The notes: generated by a model from the letters alone, not told the origin. Positions 7,563-15,996 are shown, counted from the first letter of the stretch. The stretch is DNA of 64,000 nucleotides from an uncultured Aquimarina sp. (GCF_947500065.1 NZ_CANMQT010000003.1:372001-436000); one strand, 5' to 3'. Program-made: numbers and translations.

Positions 7563-8040
7563 AGTGAGAAATACTAAATCAAAACCAGTGAAAAAAAATA
7601 ATATCTTATATATTCTTTTAGCTTTTCTTATAGTTATTAATGTTGTTTTTATTTTTATGATTTTGCAAAAACCGCAAAAAAACAGAAAACATCCTGGTGA
7701 TTTTATGGCACAAGAACTTCAATTTGATGATGCGCAGATGGAAAAGTTTGAAATACTAAATGAAAACCATAGAAAAAAAACTAGGGCTATTCATAGAAAT
7801 ATTAAACGATTAAAAGATCAATTATTCAGTAATTTATCTACTGAATTGGTTGATTCTTCTATAATTGATTCTATTACTGATCTTATTGGTCAAAAGGAAA
7901 AGGAAAAGGATATCGCTACCTTCTATCATTTTAAAGCAATTTTTACTATTTGTGATCAAAAGCAAAAAACTAAATTTAATAAAATTATTAAAGGAGCATT
8001 ACATAAAGGACCAAGACGACAACATCCGCCGAAACATTAG
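7543..8040 (+). CDS. CpxP/Spy-like heavy-metal-sensor-type membrane-anchored periplasmic protein
   Basis: Up to 165 residues: an N-terminal hydrophobic anchor (ILYILLAFLIVINVVFIFMIL), then a helical domain of about 110 residues rich in charged and glutamine residues (MAQELQFDDAQMEKFEILNENHRKKTRAIHRNIKRLKDQLFSNLS). The DxxQMxxFxxLxxxH pattern resembles the LTxxQ repeats of the Spy/CpxP/CnrX family (periplasmic chaperones and metal sensors). The basic His-rich tail (RRQHPPKH) could bind metal. The ATG at 7543 overlaps the preceding gene; a GTG at 7564, just after its stop, is an equally plausible start. Linkage to an ECF sigma resembles the CnrYXH arrangement (inference). Confidence 0.65.
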   Translation: MNLFLIKVRNTKSKPVKKNNILYILLAFLIVINVVFIFMILQKPQKNRKHPGDFMAQELQFDDAQMEKFEILNENHRKKTRAIHRNIKRLKDQLFSNLSTELVDSSIIDSITDLIGQKEKEKDIATFYHFKAIFTICDQKQKTKFNKIIKGALHKGPRRQHPPKH

Positions 8041-8126
8041 AATTTTACAATTCTTGATTTTTTTATGGGTGACGCAAGTTTTTCTTTTAAAAGGTATCTA
8101 AAGATTAAATCAAAAGATTCATATTT

Positions 8127-8894
8127 ATGCAAAACTTAAAGAAATTATCATTTGTGATTATATTATCTGCTACAATTTTTGTTGCTTGCTCTGGTGATGA
8201 TAACGGAGATACAGATGAAACAATTGACCCTATAGCTACCGATTATGATATTACTTCCATTTTAAATAAGTTTAATGGAACAGGATTATCTTATGAAGTT
8301 AATGGAAATACAGTTACATTCACTACAGAAGGCGTACCGAATCATACAAGTCCATATTGGCCTACTAATAATCCCTTATATGAAGCTTATAATGGAACGA
8401 ATACTAATTTTCAATTAAACCCAAATACAATTTCTTCTCAGAATATAGTATTTACAATTACGTTAAATCCTGCTGAAGCAACTACACATGCCGCTACTGG
8501 GCTTGGACCTATTGGAATTTCGAGAAACGGAGTTGCGTTTTATAACCAATATGCTGGACCAGATGAACCATTAACTAATGAGATTGATTCTTTTGATCAA
8601 TGGTTGGGTCATCCACAAATGTCTGGTCAATATCATTATCATATAGAACCAACGTATTTAACGGATCAATTCGGTGATGATGCTTTTTTAGGATTATTAG
8701 CTGATGGATTTCCTGTATATGGACCAATAGAAAATGGAAACGAAATTACAAATGCTGATTTAGATGAATATCACGGTCACAATGAACCTACAGCAGATTT
8801 CCCTGATGGAATTTATCATTACCACATTACAAGTGAAGACCCTTATCTTAATGGGAATGGATATTATGGAACTGCAGGAAATATTTCTAATTAA
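8127..8894 (+). CDS. YHYH-domain lipoprotein
   Basis: A 255-residue exported lipoprotein with a lipobox (IFVACSGDD, Cys at about residue 21) followed by an acidic spacer. The YHYH domain carries its two signature motifs, GQYHYHIEP (about 172) and GIYHYHITS (about 233), plus GLLADGFPVYGPIENG, DLDEYHGHN and GPIGISRNGVAFYNQYAGP. The family is widespread in marine bacteria, and its histidines suggest metal binding, but no reaction is established. It lies in the sigma-led cluster directly before the MORN lipoprotein (adjacent, no gap) and the SCO protein, so a role in copper or redox handling in the envelope is plausible inference. Confidence 0.85.
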   Translation: MQNLKKLSFVIILSATIFVACSGDDNGDTDETIDPIATDYDITSILNKFNGTGLSYEVNGNTVTFTTEGVPNHTSPYWPTNNPLYEAYNGTNTNFQLNPNTISSQNIVFTITLNPAEATTHAATGLGPIGISRNGVAFYNQYAGPDEPLTNEIDSFDQWLGHPQMSGQYHYHIEPTYLTDQFGDDAFLGLLADGFPVYGPIENGNEITNADLDEYHGHNEPTADFPDGIYHYHITSEDPYLNGNGYYGTAGNISN

Positions 8895-9467
8895 TTGAAT
8901 ACAAAAACATTTCATATTGTCATTGTTTTATTTTTTGCACTTATTGCCTGTCAGAACAATAACAATGAAATAAGAGTAGAGATTTCAGATCCGGAATTAA
9001 TGTTACAAAACGGAGTTTTACATTATAAAAAATCTCCTTTTTCCGGATCTGTAGTCTCATATTTTTCAAATCAAAAATTAAATTCTAAAATTCAATACTT
9101 AAAAGGTAGAAAACACGGATATGAAACACAATGGTATCCAAACGACACTATCTCAATAGAAAGATACTATCGTAAGGGTCTAAAAATAGATGTTCATAAA
9201 GGATGGTGGCAAAATGGAAGTAAAAAATTTGAGTACCATTTTAATAAGAAAGGACAATATAACGGTAGTGTAAAAGAATGGTATAATACTGGACAAATTT
9301 ATAGAGATTTTAATTATCAAAACGGAAAAGAATCAGGTTCTCAACGTTTGTGGAAAAAGAACGGAAATATAAAAGCCAACTATGAGGTGGTCAACGGTGA
9401 ACGTTTTGGATTAATTGGTTTAAAAAAGTGTTATCGTGTAACGACTGGAAGCAATAAAATAAACTAA
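8895..9467 (+). CDS. MORN-repeat lipoprotein (YwqK-like)
   Basis: A 190-residue lipoprotein from a TTG start that follows the YHYH stop codon without a gap. The lipobox is ALIACQNN (Cys at about 19). At least four MORN-type repeats follow (GRKHGYETQWYPNDTISIERYYRKG, GWWQNGSKKFEYHFNKKGQYNG, WYNTGQIYRDFNYQNGKESG, LWKKNGNIKANYEVVNGE). Such repeats form a flat beta-sheet. Proteins of this type are often labelled 'YwqK antitoxin', but no toxin lies beside it, so I do not use that label. It is probably a surface-attached accessory of the YHYH/SCO cluster. Confidence 0.75.
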   Translation: MNTKTFHIVIVLFFALIACQNNNNEIRVEISDPELMLQNGVLHYKKSPFSGSVVSYFSNQKLNSKIQYLKGRKHGYETQWYPNDTISIERYYRKGLKIDVHKGWWQNGSKKFEYHFNKKGQYNGSVKEWYNTGQIYRDFNYQNGKESGSQRLWKKNGNIKANYEVVNGERFGLIGLKKCYRVTTGSNKIN

Positions 9468-9561
9468 TAATAGTATTTGGAAATAATCCTATATTTTGCC
9501 CCTTACCTATGCCCAAAATTTTTGATTGGGAGCTTTTAAATTAACCCTAGAATAAGAATAT

Positions 9562-10224
9562 TTGAAATCAATGACAAAATATTTTGCAATAGTAATAATT
9601 ACAGTTTTCTTTTCTTGTACCAACGACAAGAAATCAAAAATTGATACAAACAGTACTAATAAAAAAATCGTGTCTCATTTACCATATTTTAACTCTATGG
9701 ATTTCACTCCGAATTGGGATAAAGGAACGCACAAAATTCCAAAGTTTTCATTTTTGAATCAAAATGGAGATACCATTACCAACAAAACTTATGATGGTAA
9801 AATATATATAGCAGATTTCTTTTTTACTACTTGTCCAGGTATTTGTCCTAAACTAACAAAAAATATGTCTTCACTTCAGGAATATTACGGAAATGATGAT
9901 ACTATTATGTTATTATCTCATACAGTAATGCCCTGGATGGATACTGTAGATAGATTAAAGGAATATGCTTCAAAAAATAACATAAAACACCCTAAGTGGA
10001 ACGTAGTCACTGGAGATAAAGATTCATTGTATACTATAGCTCGAAAAGGTTATTTTGCTGACGAGGATTTTATTAAAACCCAAGACTCAGATAATTTTAT
10101 TCATACAGAAAACTTTATTCTGGTAGATCCCAAAGGTCATATAAGAGGTGTTTATAATGGCACTATAGAAATTGATGTCAAAAGACTTATTAGACATATA
10201 GAAATTCTAAAAAAAGAAGTCTAA
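9562..10224 (+). CDS. SCO1/SenC-family copper chaperone lipoprotein
   Basis: A 220-residue thioredoxin-fold protein (217 if the ATG at 9571 is used in place of the TTG at 9562). The lipobox is FFSCTND. The SCO copper-binding CxxxC is at residues 91 and 95 (TTCPGICPK), and the distal His ligand is His181 (FIHTENFILVD). SCO proteins deliver copper to the CuA centre of cytochrome oxidase or act as copper-dependent redox proteins. The gene closes the sigma/CpxP-like/YHYH/MORN cluster and faces a Dabb-domain lipoprotein 6 bp away on the other strand. Confidence 0.9.
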   Translation: MKSMTKYFAIVIITVFFSCTNDKKSKIDTNSTNKKIVSHLPYFNSMDFTPNWDKGTHKIPKFSFLNQNGDTITNKTYDGKIYIADFFFTTCPGICPKLTKNMSSLQEYYGNDDTIMLLSHTVMPWMDTVDRLKEYASKNNIKHPKWNVVTGDKDSLYTIARKGYFADEDFIKTQDSDNFIHTENFILVDPKGHIRGVYNGTIEIDVKRLIRHIEILKKEV

Positions 10225-10230
10225 TTACCA

Positions 10231-10644
10231 TTAATCTAAACCTATAGAATCGTATATCTGTACTTTATTCCATAACGGAGATGATTCTTTAATAAATAAC
10301 AAGTGCGCCTCCTCACTTTGATACAAATCTTGTTCTTCTTTGGATGAAAAAGTAACTACAATTGCATAGGTATACGAATTATCAACCACTTCTCTGTCGG
10401 TTCCTGCTGGAGTTCCTACAAAATTCGTTTTAGCATATTTTGACGTTTTTAGAAACTTATCTAGAGATTCTTCAAGAAGCCTTCTGTCTTCTTGATTATT
10501 AGGGTTTTTAAGCCATATGTAAACAGTGTGCACAAAGTTTTTATCAAACGTATCCGATTCCTTTTTACAAGAAAACATAACACCAATTAAAAGCAAGAAC
10601 ACAGATAGTCTGTATATATATATCAAGTTTATCTTAGATTTCAT
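10231..10644 (-). CDS. Dabb-domain (stress-responsive A/B barrel) lipoprotein
   Basis: A 137-residue lipoprotein with an N-terminal signal and lipobox (GVMFSCKKES, Cys about 26). A ferredoxin-like Dabb domain follows: FVHTVYIWLKNPNNQEDRRLLEESL, a central TNFVGTPAGTDREVVDNSYTYAIVVTFSS, and the closing DLYQSEEAHLLFI. Dabb proteins are small dimeric barrels, some of them stress-induced; the function in Bacteroidota is not settled. It is convergent with the SCO gene (6-bp gap) and divergent from the four-helix membrane protein at 10810. Confidence 0.8.
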   Translation of the reverse strand: MKSKINLIYIYRLSVFLLLIGVMFSCKKESDTFDKNFVHTVYIWLKNPNNQEDRRLLEESLDKFLKTSKYAKTNFVGTPAGTDREVVDNSYTYAIVVTFSSKEEQDLYQSEEAHLLFIKESSPLWNKVQIYDSIGLD

Positions 10645-10700
10645 TTTATGTGAAGATTAGTTACCTGATAAAAATACAAAAACATTACATTTATTTACTT

Positions 10701-10719
10701 ACCTATAGTGACAATAGGT
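10701..10719. promoter_or_regulatory. Short dyad between divergent genes
   Basis: ACCTAT (10701-10706) and ATAGGT (10714-10719) form a 6-bp dyad with a 7-bp spacer. It sits in the 165-bp region between the divergent Dabb gene and the membrane protein at 10810. It is a possible operator, but the arms are short. Confidence 0.3.
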
Positions 10720-10809
10720 GTATTTTAAAAATTACAATAAAGAAACTATTTGTATTTTAAAAGGTTTCTGCATAACTTGTTAGTACAACAACTCAATAAT
10801 CAATACATT

Positions 10810-11238
10810 ATGAATACAACTAACAAACTACCTATTTGGTTTTGGATCATTGGTATTATCGCTTTAATATGGAATATCATGGGAGTAATGGCATATTTGG
10901 GGCAAGCTTACATGACAGAAGAAATACTTAATGCAATGACAGAAGCTGATCAAAATTTTTACAACAATCAACCTGCTTGGGTTACAGCAGTTTTTGCAAT
11001 TGCAGTTTTTTCTGGGCTTTTAGGCTGCGTTGCTCTTCTACTAAAAAAGAAATTAGCAATCCTTCTTTTTGCAATATCATTTTTAGCCGTGATCGCTCAA
11101 CAGGTATATAATTTCGTTATACAGGATTTTATTGAGTTAACTGGTCAAAGATTATATATGCCTATTTTGGTAATTGTAATATGTGCCTTCCTGTTATGGT
11201 TTTCAAGATTTTCCAAATCAAAAAACTGGATTTCATAA
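10810..11238 (+). CDS. Four-helix membrane protein (uncharacterised, often mislabelled sugar transporter)
   Basis: A 142-residue integral membrane protein with four hydrophobic helices (about 9-30, 57-76, 82-102 and 117-136). Short loops include MTEADQNFYNNQPAWV between helices 1 and 2. Proteins of this shape (PIWFWIIGIIALIWNIMGV...) recur in Flavobacteriia, and some databases call them sugar transporters without evidence that I know of. The ATG at 10810 is preferred over an in-frame start at 10750 because the first helix then begins in the normal place. A strong terminator follows at 11268. Confidence 0.75.
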   Translation: MNTTNKLPIWFWIIGIIALIWNIMGVMAYLGQAYMTEEILNAMTEADQNFYNNQPAWVTAVFAIAVFSGLLGCVALLLKKKLAILLFAISFLAVIAQQVYNFVIQDFIELTGQRLYMPILVIVICAFLLWFSRFSKSKNWIS

Positions 11239-11267
11239 ACATAACAACTAAACGAATAAAATACTAA

Positions 11268-11297
11268 AAACCAGTATCTTTAATTAGATACTGGTTT
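11268..11297. terminator. Strong bidirectional terminator
   Basis: AAACCAGTATCT (11268-11279) pairs perfectly with AGATACTGGTTT (11286-11297) over a 6-nt loop, followed by CTTTTT. Convergent genes end at 11238 (+) and 11320 (-), so it can serve both. Confidence 0.85.
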
Positions 11298-11319
11298 CTT
11301 TTTAAAAAGAAGTTAGAAA

Positions 11320-11931
11320 CTATTCTTCAGTTTGTAAGTCCTTTAGTATACTTTCTGCTTCATTGATATTTTTTCCATAACATTTGCGTACCCATTTGGT
11401 GAAAAACACAAAAAAAACAATTCCTATAGGAATAAAGATTAACAAAGGCCAAATATTCTTTATACCAGTAAACATATCTTTTCCTCCCATTATTTTAGAA
11501 GTTACAGGCAGGATTAAGAATAGTAGTAAAAAACTTAAATAATATGAAGTTTTTTGGACGGACTGGAATTGTTTTTTGTTTTTTGTATACTGTATTAATG
11601 TATCCTTATAACTGTTTTTATAGAAATTAATTCCACTCATTTTACTAATCGATCTTAATGATAGTATAGGTAAAACCAGTAAAATGATAGCAGATGAAAT
11701 ACCAAATAAAATATTGTACCAAGTTTCTAATTTAGCAATATTAGCAAAAATTAATATTGCACCACTGAAGCAAATAATTGTTCCAAATATTTCGGGATAG
11801 GCAATTTTATTCCATTTTTTCTTGTATTGTTCTTGTGTCATCATAATAATCATTTTATCAGTTAATTTTTTTTGTTTTTCTAATTGGCCACTTATTTCAG
11901 ACCATACTTCTTGCATTTCTTCTAATTCCAT
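11320..11931 (-). CDS. Multi-pass membrane protein partner of an ECF sigma factor
   Basis: A 203-residue protein. It has a short acidic/basic cytoplasmic N-terminus (MELEEMQEVWSEISGQLEKQKKL...), then four hydrophobic helices (about 48-67, 72-92, 127-146 and 158-177) and a charged tail (EAESILKDLQTEE). It starts 6 bp after the sigma gene and is certainly in the same operon. Bacteroidota ECF sigma factors are often followed by such membrane proteins, which may act as anti-sigma factors. No recognised anti-sigma domain is visible, so that role is inferred from position. Confidence 0.65.
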   Translation of the reverse strand: MELEEMQEVWSEISGQLEKQKKLTDKMIIMMTQEQYKKKWNKIAYPEIFGTIICFSGAILIFANIAKLETWYNILFGISSAIILLVLPILSLRSISKMSGINFYKNSYKDTLIQYTKNKKQFQSVQKTSYYLSFLLLFLILPVTSKIMGGKDMFTGIKNIWPLLIFIPIGIVFFVFFTKWVRKCYGKNINEAESILKDLQTEE

Positions 11932-11937
11932 AGCCCT

Positions 11938-12426
11938 TTATTTTTTTACTATTTGAGTTTTCAGTTTTTGTTTAATTCTAGATATTCTAGTGCCTACGTT
12001 TGATGGGGTTAACCCTGTAATCAAAGCTATTTCTTCATATTTCTTCCCTTCTAATAGCAAAAGAATTAATCCTTTTTCTAAATCATTAAGCATCTTGATA
12101 TAAGCATAAAGAACCTTTAATTTCTCCTCGAACTCAGTATTGTAATTTTCTGTTTGCTTCAATATTACCTGATCTATCCCTACTCTACTACCATTTCGTT
12201 TTTCTTTCTTTAATCGTGTAATTGCAGTGTTTAGAGCAACTCGATACATCCAGGTACTTATTTTTGAGTCACCTCTAAATGTATCATAGGCTTTCCATAA
12301 TTGATACACGATTTCTTGATATAAATCCTGTTGGTCCTCTGATTGATCCGTATAGATGGTTGTTATTTTAAAAATAACACCTTCATTGTCCTTAATAATC
12401 CGAGTAAACTCTTCTTTTTTACTCAT
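11938..12426 (-). CDS. ECF-type RNA polymerase sigma-70 factor
   Basis: A 162-residue sigma factor with region 2 (YTDQSEDQQDLYQEIVYQLWKAYDTFRGDSKISTWMYRVALNTAITRLKK) and region 4 (LNDLEKGLILLLLEGKKYEEIALITGLTPSNVGTRISRIKQKL). It is followed 11 bp later by a multi-pass membrane protein that is its likely inner-membrane regulator. This is the second of three ECF sigma factors in the window. It is not closely similar to the one at 6626 in the linker, so the two probably respond to different signals. Confidence 0.9.
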   Translation of the reverse strand: MSKKEEFTRIIKDNEGVIFKITTIYTDQSEDQQDLYQEIVYQLWKAYDTFRGDSKISTWMYRVALNTAITRLKKEKRNGSRVGIDQVILKQTENYNTEFEEKLKVLYAYIKMLNDLEKGLILLLLEGKKYEEIALITGLTPSNVGTRISRIKQKLKTQIVKK

Positions 12427-12632
12427 ATTGAGTTTGTTTTTATAATTAGTATCCTATGCTTTCAAAAAATCACAAAATATTTCAAAAAAATTATGGAAAC
12501 ATTAAACTAAATATATTCAATAGCCTGCAAATACTGATAAAACTGAAGAGAATAAATAATTAAAGAAATTATTTTTAACATGAGTTCGATGTAACAAAAT
12601 GTATAGACAAAGTCTAATTGCTTGTAATTATC

Positions 12633-12748
12633 GCCTTATATTTCCTCTCCATCTGGGAGAGTATTAAGGTGAGGGTTTTTATTATGAAAACCCTTTTCTT
12701 AATTCCAACGCTCCTTCCCGCCCATCGCTAAGCGCTGTCGTTCAAGGA
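12633..12748. repeat. Structured, relatively GC-rich intergenic element
   Basis: This part of the 524-bp gene-free stretch 12427-12950 is clearly richer in G+C than its surroundings and holds several hairpins. These are CTCTCC/GGAGAG (12645-12661), AGGGTTTT/AAAACCCT (12672-12694, then TTTCTT), a CGCTaAGCG dyad near 12730, and nested TTCC...CTCCTT / AAGGAG..GGAA arms (about 12703-12744). It resembles dispersed intergenic repeats I associate with flavobacterial genomes; copy number cannot be judged here. The remainder of 12427-12632 and 12793-12950 shows no gene. Confidence 0.5.
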
Positions 12749-12769
12749 GAAGGAACTCTTTTAGATTGT

Positions 12770-12792
12770 AAAACACTGAATAACAGTGTTTT
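12770..12792 (+). terminator. Intrinsic terminator without an upstream gene on its strand
   Basis: AAAACACTG (12770-12778), loop AATAA, CAGTGTTTT (12784-12792), then more T. In the plus direction there is no gene upstream, so it may end an unannotated transcript from the structured element. In the minus direction it could end the 12951-13601 gene, though the T-run on that side is weaker. Confidence 0.7.
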
Positions 12793-12950
12793 TTTATATC
12801 GAGCTCAGATTTTTAGGATATGATAAGCTAAGAATGTGATATTCTATGACCGAATTGATACATGGAATTAATAGTATAAAAAATGTATGTTCCTCGTAAG
12901 AATAGGATCTTACAACACTATATATTTATAAATATAAAAAAGAAAATGTG

Positions 12951-13601
12951 TTACTCTTTTACCACAATAATGGTAGCTTTTACTCCAGTGGTAAGATTCC
13001 ATTCGTTAGCGGTAACGACATTACCTAAATCATCGTGTAATTGAAACTCTGCGGTATTAGGTCCTGAAGTTCCTTGATTAAGAGCTTCTATATCAATCTT
13101 ATTAAATCCTTTAACAAGGTTGATTTTAAAGCCCTGAAAAACAGCATCCAAATAAACATTAGATCTAACGACATCATCATTTACATAAATTCTGACTAAA
13201 TCTCCATCCACTGATTGGTGATCTCTATAGATGAGATAAACATATTCTGAATTACTTTTAAAATCCCCTAAGTATTGATCAGTTTTATACTCTTCTTTTA
13301 TTTCCTTGTCTTTTTGGAACCATTTTGGAACGACTCCATGATTTGGCTTTAAAAGACCATTATCACCGGTCATATCAAAAGGTTTTTGCGTTCTATTAAA
13401 TCGCAATGAATCTTCCAGGCTATTATATAAAGTAAAATTATTTTTTGGTTTCGTTAAACCAGGAGTAAGACTATACTTACTAGTACTTAGATTACTATTA
13501 TTATCAATTTTTAAAGATGATTTAGGTTTTTCTATTTGTGCATTTATAGAAATCCCAAAAAACATTAATAACACCGATATAACTGTAGATTTCATCTTCA
13601 T
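12951..13601 (-). CDS. Secreted protein of unknown function
   Basis: A 216-residue protein with a signal peptide (STVISVLLMFFGISINAQ, cleavage near residue 22). A low-complexity N-terminal part rich in S, N, L and K follows (SSLKIDNNSNLSTSKYSLTPGL), then a beta-rich C-terminal domain (YLGDFKSNSEYVYLIYRDHQSVDGDLVRIYVNDDVVRSNVYLD, FQGFKINLVKGFNKIDIEALNQGTSGPNTAEFQLHDD). The latter resembles secreted flavobacterial proteins with a jelly-roll-like module. I recognise no catalytic motif and no T9SS tail. It lies alone between the structured element and the divergent kinase at 13791. The second Met (residue 3) is an equally good start. Confidence 0.75.
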   Translation of the reverse strand: MKMKSTVISVLLMFFGISINAQIEKPKSSLKIDNNSNLSTSKYSLTPGLTKPKNNFTLYNSLEDSLRFNRTQKPFDMTGDNGLLKPNHGVVPKWFQKDKEIKEEYKTDQYLGDFKSNSEYVYLIYRDHQSVDGDLVRIYVNDDVVRSNVYLDAVFQGFKINLVKGFNKIDIEALNQGTSGPNTAEFQLHDDLGNVVTANEWNLTTGVKATIIVVKE

Positions 13602-13790
13602 TACTCCTTTATCAGATATGGTCGTTAAAGATAACCATTCCCTTACTTTTTTTTGTTATTTGTTATCAAAAAGTCGACCAAACTAACAATTTATCCAGTT
13701 TAAATAGAAAAAAAACAAATTTTACAAAAAAATACCTTTTCAAATTTGTAAGATAAATCCGATATCTCTTATTTTGCATAAAAATATATA

Positions 13791-15020
13791 ATGATTTATT
13801 ATGTCTTCGGAATTCTCTCTGTTGTAGCAATTCTTTTTTTAGGTTATACATGCTACCTATTAACTTCTAAACTCCGGCGCAAAAATGAAGAGTTAAATTT
13901 ATTGAATGATTCTACTAAGCAAAAAGTTCAAATCAATCAAGAGTTTATTTCTTCTTTAAGTCAGGAATTAAGAACTCCTTTATATGGAATCATGGGGTTA
14001 ACCAATATTCTAGTAAATGAACATCCTGAATTAAAAGATAATAAGAACCTAAAATCATTGAAATTCTCAGGAGATTATTTATTAACTCTTATAAATAACA
14101 TATTACAGGTCAATGTTTTGGAATCTGAAAAAATTATAACTGATAATAAGTCTTTTAATTTAAGAGAACTTACCCAAAATATTATAAATTCTTTTAGTTA
14201 TGCCACAGAGAACAGTGACAACACATTACACTTAGATTTTGATCCTGAAATTCCAGAAATGCTTCAGGGAAAGCCCGCTATTCTTTCTCAAATATTAATG
14301 AATCTTATTAGTAACGCATTAAGATTTACAAAGAACGGAAATATTGTTTTTTCTGTTCATCTAATTAACAAAAAAGGAAATAGTAATAATGTTTCTTTTA
14401 AGATAAAACATGACGGAAATGAAGTTTCTAAAGAAGATGAAAGATCTATTTATCAAGAATTTATAGATATTGAAAAAGTAAAAAAATCATATCTCGGAAC
14501 AGGTTTAAACTCTACTATAGTCAAAAAACTAGCAAAGTCGTTAGGAGGTGAAATGATATTACAAAATAATTCACAAGCTGGTTCTGAATATGCTTTTGTT
14601 GTGGATCTGGAAACAATTAACCCTGATAGTAAAGGTACTAATGAAAATGTAGGCAATGACAAACAAAAAGCTCTTATTGTTGACGATAATAAGCTTAATT
14701 TATTAGTTGCTGATAAAATTCTTTCTAAAGAGAATTTTGAATGTACAACCATAGATAATGGTTTTGATGCTATAGAATTAGCAAAAAATAATTTTTATGA
14801 TATCATTCTAATGGATATTAATATGCCCAAACTAAATGGGATTGGAACAACGAAAAGAATCCGTGAATTTGATAATGAAACCCCAATAATTGCATTGACT
14901 GCAGTAGATGTTACACAGTTAAACAGGCAGATTATGCAAGCCGGATTAAACGACTATATATTAAAGCCTTATGACAAAAACATATTGTTAGAAATGATAC
15001 ATAAACACGTACAAAATTAG
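13791..15020 (+). CDS. Hybrid histidine-kinase-like protein lacking the phospho-acceptor His, with intact receiver domain
   Basis: A 409-residue protein: one membrane helix (about 4-25), a HisKA-like segment, a degenerate HATPase_c domain and a C-terminal receiver. The H-box reads SLSQELRTPLYGI, where the consensus is SHELRTPL. Gln58 (codon CAG at 13962-13964) replaces the phosphorylated histidine. The N-box is kept (NLISNA, Asn175), but G1 (KHDGNEVS, 206-213) and G2 (GTGLNST, 236-242) depart from D-x-G-x-G and G-x-G-x-G. The receiver looks fully functional: Asp298/299, Asp342, Thr370 and Lys392. It is probably a pseudokinase that signals through its receiver using another kinase's phosphate (inference). 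The M23 gene ends 5 bp downstream on the other strand. Confidence 0.85.
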   Translation: MIYYVFGILSVVAILFLGYTCYLLTSKLRRKNEELNLLNDSTKQKVQINQEFISSLSQELRTPLYGIMGLTNILVNEHPELKDNKNLKSLKFSGDYLLTLINNILQVNVLESEKIITDNKSFNLRELTQNIINSFSYATENSDNTLHLDFDPEIPEMLQGKPAILSQILMNLISNALRFTKNGNIVFSVHLINKKGNSNNVSFKIKHDGNEVSKEDERSIYQEFIDIEKVKKSYLGTGLNSTIVKKLAKSLGGEMILQNNSQAGSEYAFVVDLETINPDSKGTNENVGNDKQKALIVDDNKLNLLVADKILSKENFECTTIDNGFDAIELAKNNFYDIILMDINMPKLNGIGTTKRIREFDNETPIIALTAVDVTQLNRQIMQAGLNDYILKPYDKNILLEMIHKHVQN

Positions 15021-15024
15021 GAGC

Positions 15025-15996
15025 CTAATAAATCAGAATCTCCTGTCCTACATTTAGCACTGAATTGTATCTAATCTCATTTATTTTACATATTTCGGAC
15101 ACATCAATATCATGTTTTCTTGCTATTCCATGTAATGTATCTCCTTTCTTTACAACATATATACTTTTTGCAGGAGTATCATTTATGATTTCCTCTATAT
15201 TTGTTTGAATCACAATTTTACTCTGTCTGGTGGATCTATGAGATCTAGGAGTCATCCATTTTTTAGTAACTGCAATTTCTTCTGATCTAACCTTGGTTTC
15301 CTGAGTGAAATCAAAAAGATATTCGGGATGGATACTTTTACCTTGATATCTTACTTCTAAATGAAGATGACTTCCTCTAGCATTACCAGATACTCCGCCT
15401 TTTCCGATTACTTGACCTTTTTCCACAAGATCATTTTCCTTAACTAAATATTTAGAGAGATGTGCATAAACCGTCTCTAAACCATTGTCATGTCGAATTA
15501 CTACAGTTCTTCCATGACCACCGTGACGTCTAGCGTATCGAACCTTCCCACCTAGCAAAGCTTTCACATTATCCCCTGTTCTAAGATCAATATCAATGCC
15601 CTGATGTGGTCTGCCTCTTCTCCAACCATATCTAGATGTCACTACCATTTTATGTTCTACTGGAGAAGAGAAAACGGTATCTTCAAAATGCAATACAAAA
15701 GGATCCTTTAACTTCTTTTTCCAGAATATATTGAATATAGTATTATTCCAATCTTTCTTATAGACTTCACTAAAATCCTTTGATTTGGCTACTTTTTTTA
15801 AATTACTATTAGCAATAATATTTTGTTGATTAACCTTGTAAATAGGTAAATATGCAATAGTACCTCCTAGTAATAATCTTTTATAGTTCAACAATTTTTT
15901 ATGCTCCGTATGATTGGTCTTTTGAGCATTAATTGCTGTAAATGAGATACATAACAGAACCCCTAGTACTATTAGTTTTCTTTTATTCAAAAACAT
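15025..15996 (-). CDS. M23 family endopeptidase with LysM domain
   Basis: A 323-residue exported cell-wall hydrolase. It has a signal peptide (LIVLGVLLCISFTAINAQ) and a lysostaphin-type M23 domain at about 110-225 with the zinc ligands in GRPHQGIDID (HxxxD) and GSHLHLEV (HxH). One LysM peptidoglycan-binding module closes the protein (YVVKKGDTLHGIARKHDIDVSEICKINEI, about 279-323). M23 enzymes cut peptide cross-links in peptidoglycan during growth and division; some are inactive activators, but the active-site residues here are complete. It is convergent with the hybrid kinase, with 4 bp between stop codons. Confidence 0.92.
   Translation of the reverse strand: MFLNKRKLIVLGVLLCISFTAINAQKTNHTEHKKLLNYKRLLLGGTIAYLPIYKVNQQNIIANSNLKKVAKSKDFSEVYKKDWNNTIFNIFWKKKLKDPFVLHFEDTVFSSPVEHKMVVTSRYGWRRGRPHQGIDIDLRTGDNVKALLGGKVRYARRHGGHGRTVVIRHDNGLETVYAHLSKYLVKENDLVEKGQVIGKGGVSGNARGSHLHLEVRYQGKSIHPEYLFDFTQETKVRSEEIAVTKKWMTPRSHRSTRQSKIVIQTNIEEIINDTPAKSIYVVKKGDTLHGIARKHDIDVSEICKINEIRYNSVLNVGQEILIY

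Noticed and set aside
8895-9467. Antitoxin label for the MORN-repeat gene
   Set aside because: MORN/YwqK-like proteins are often labelled antitoxins by similarity, but there is no toxin gene beside it and it is a lipoprotein.
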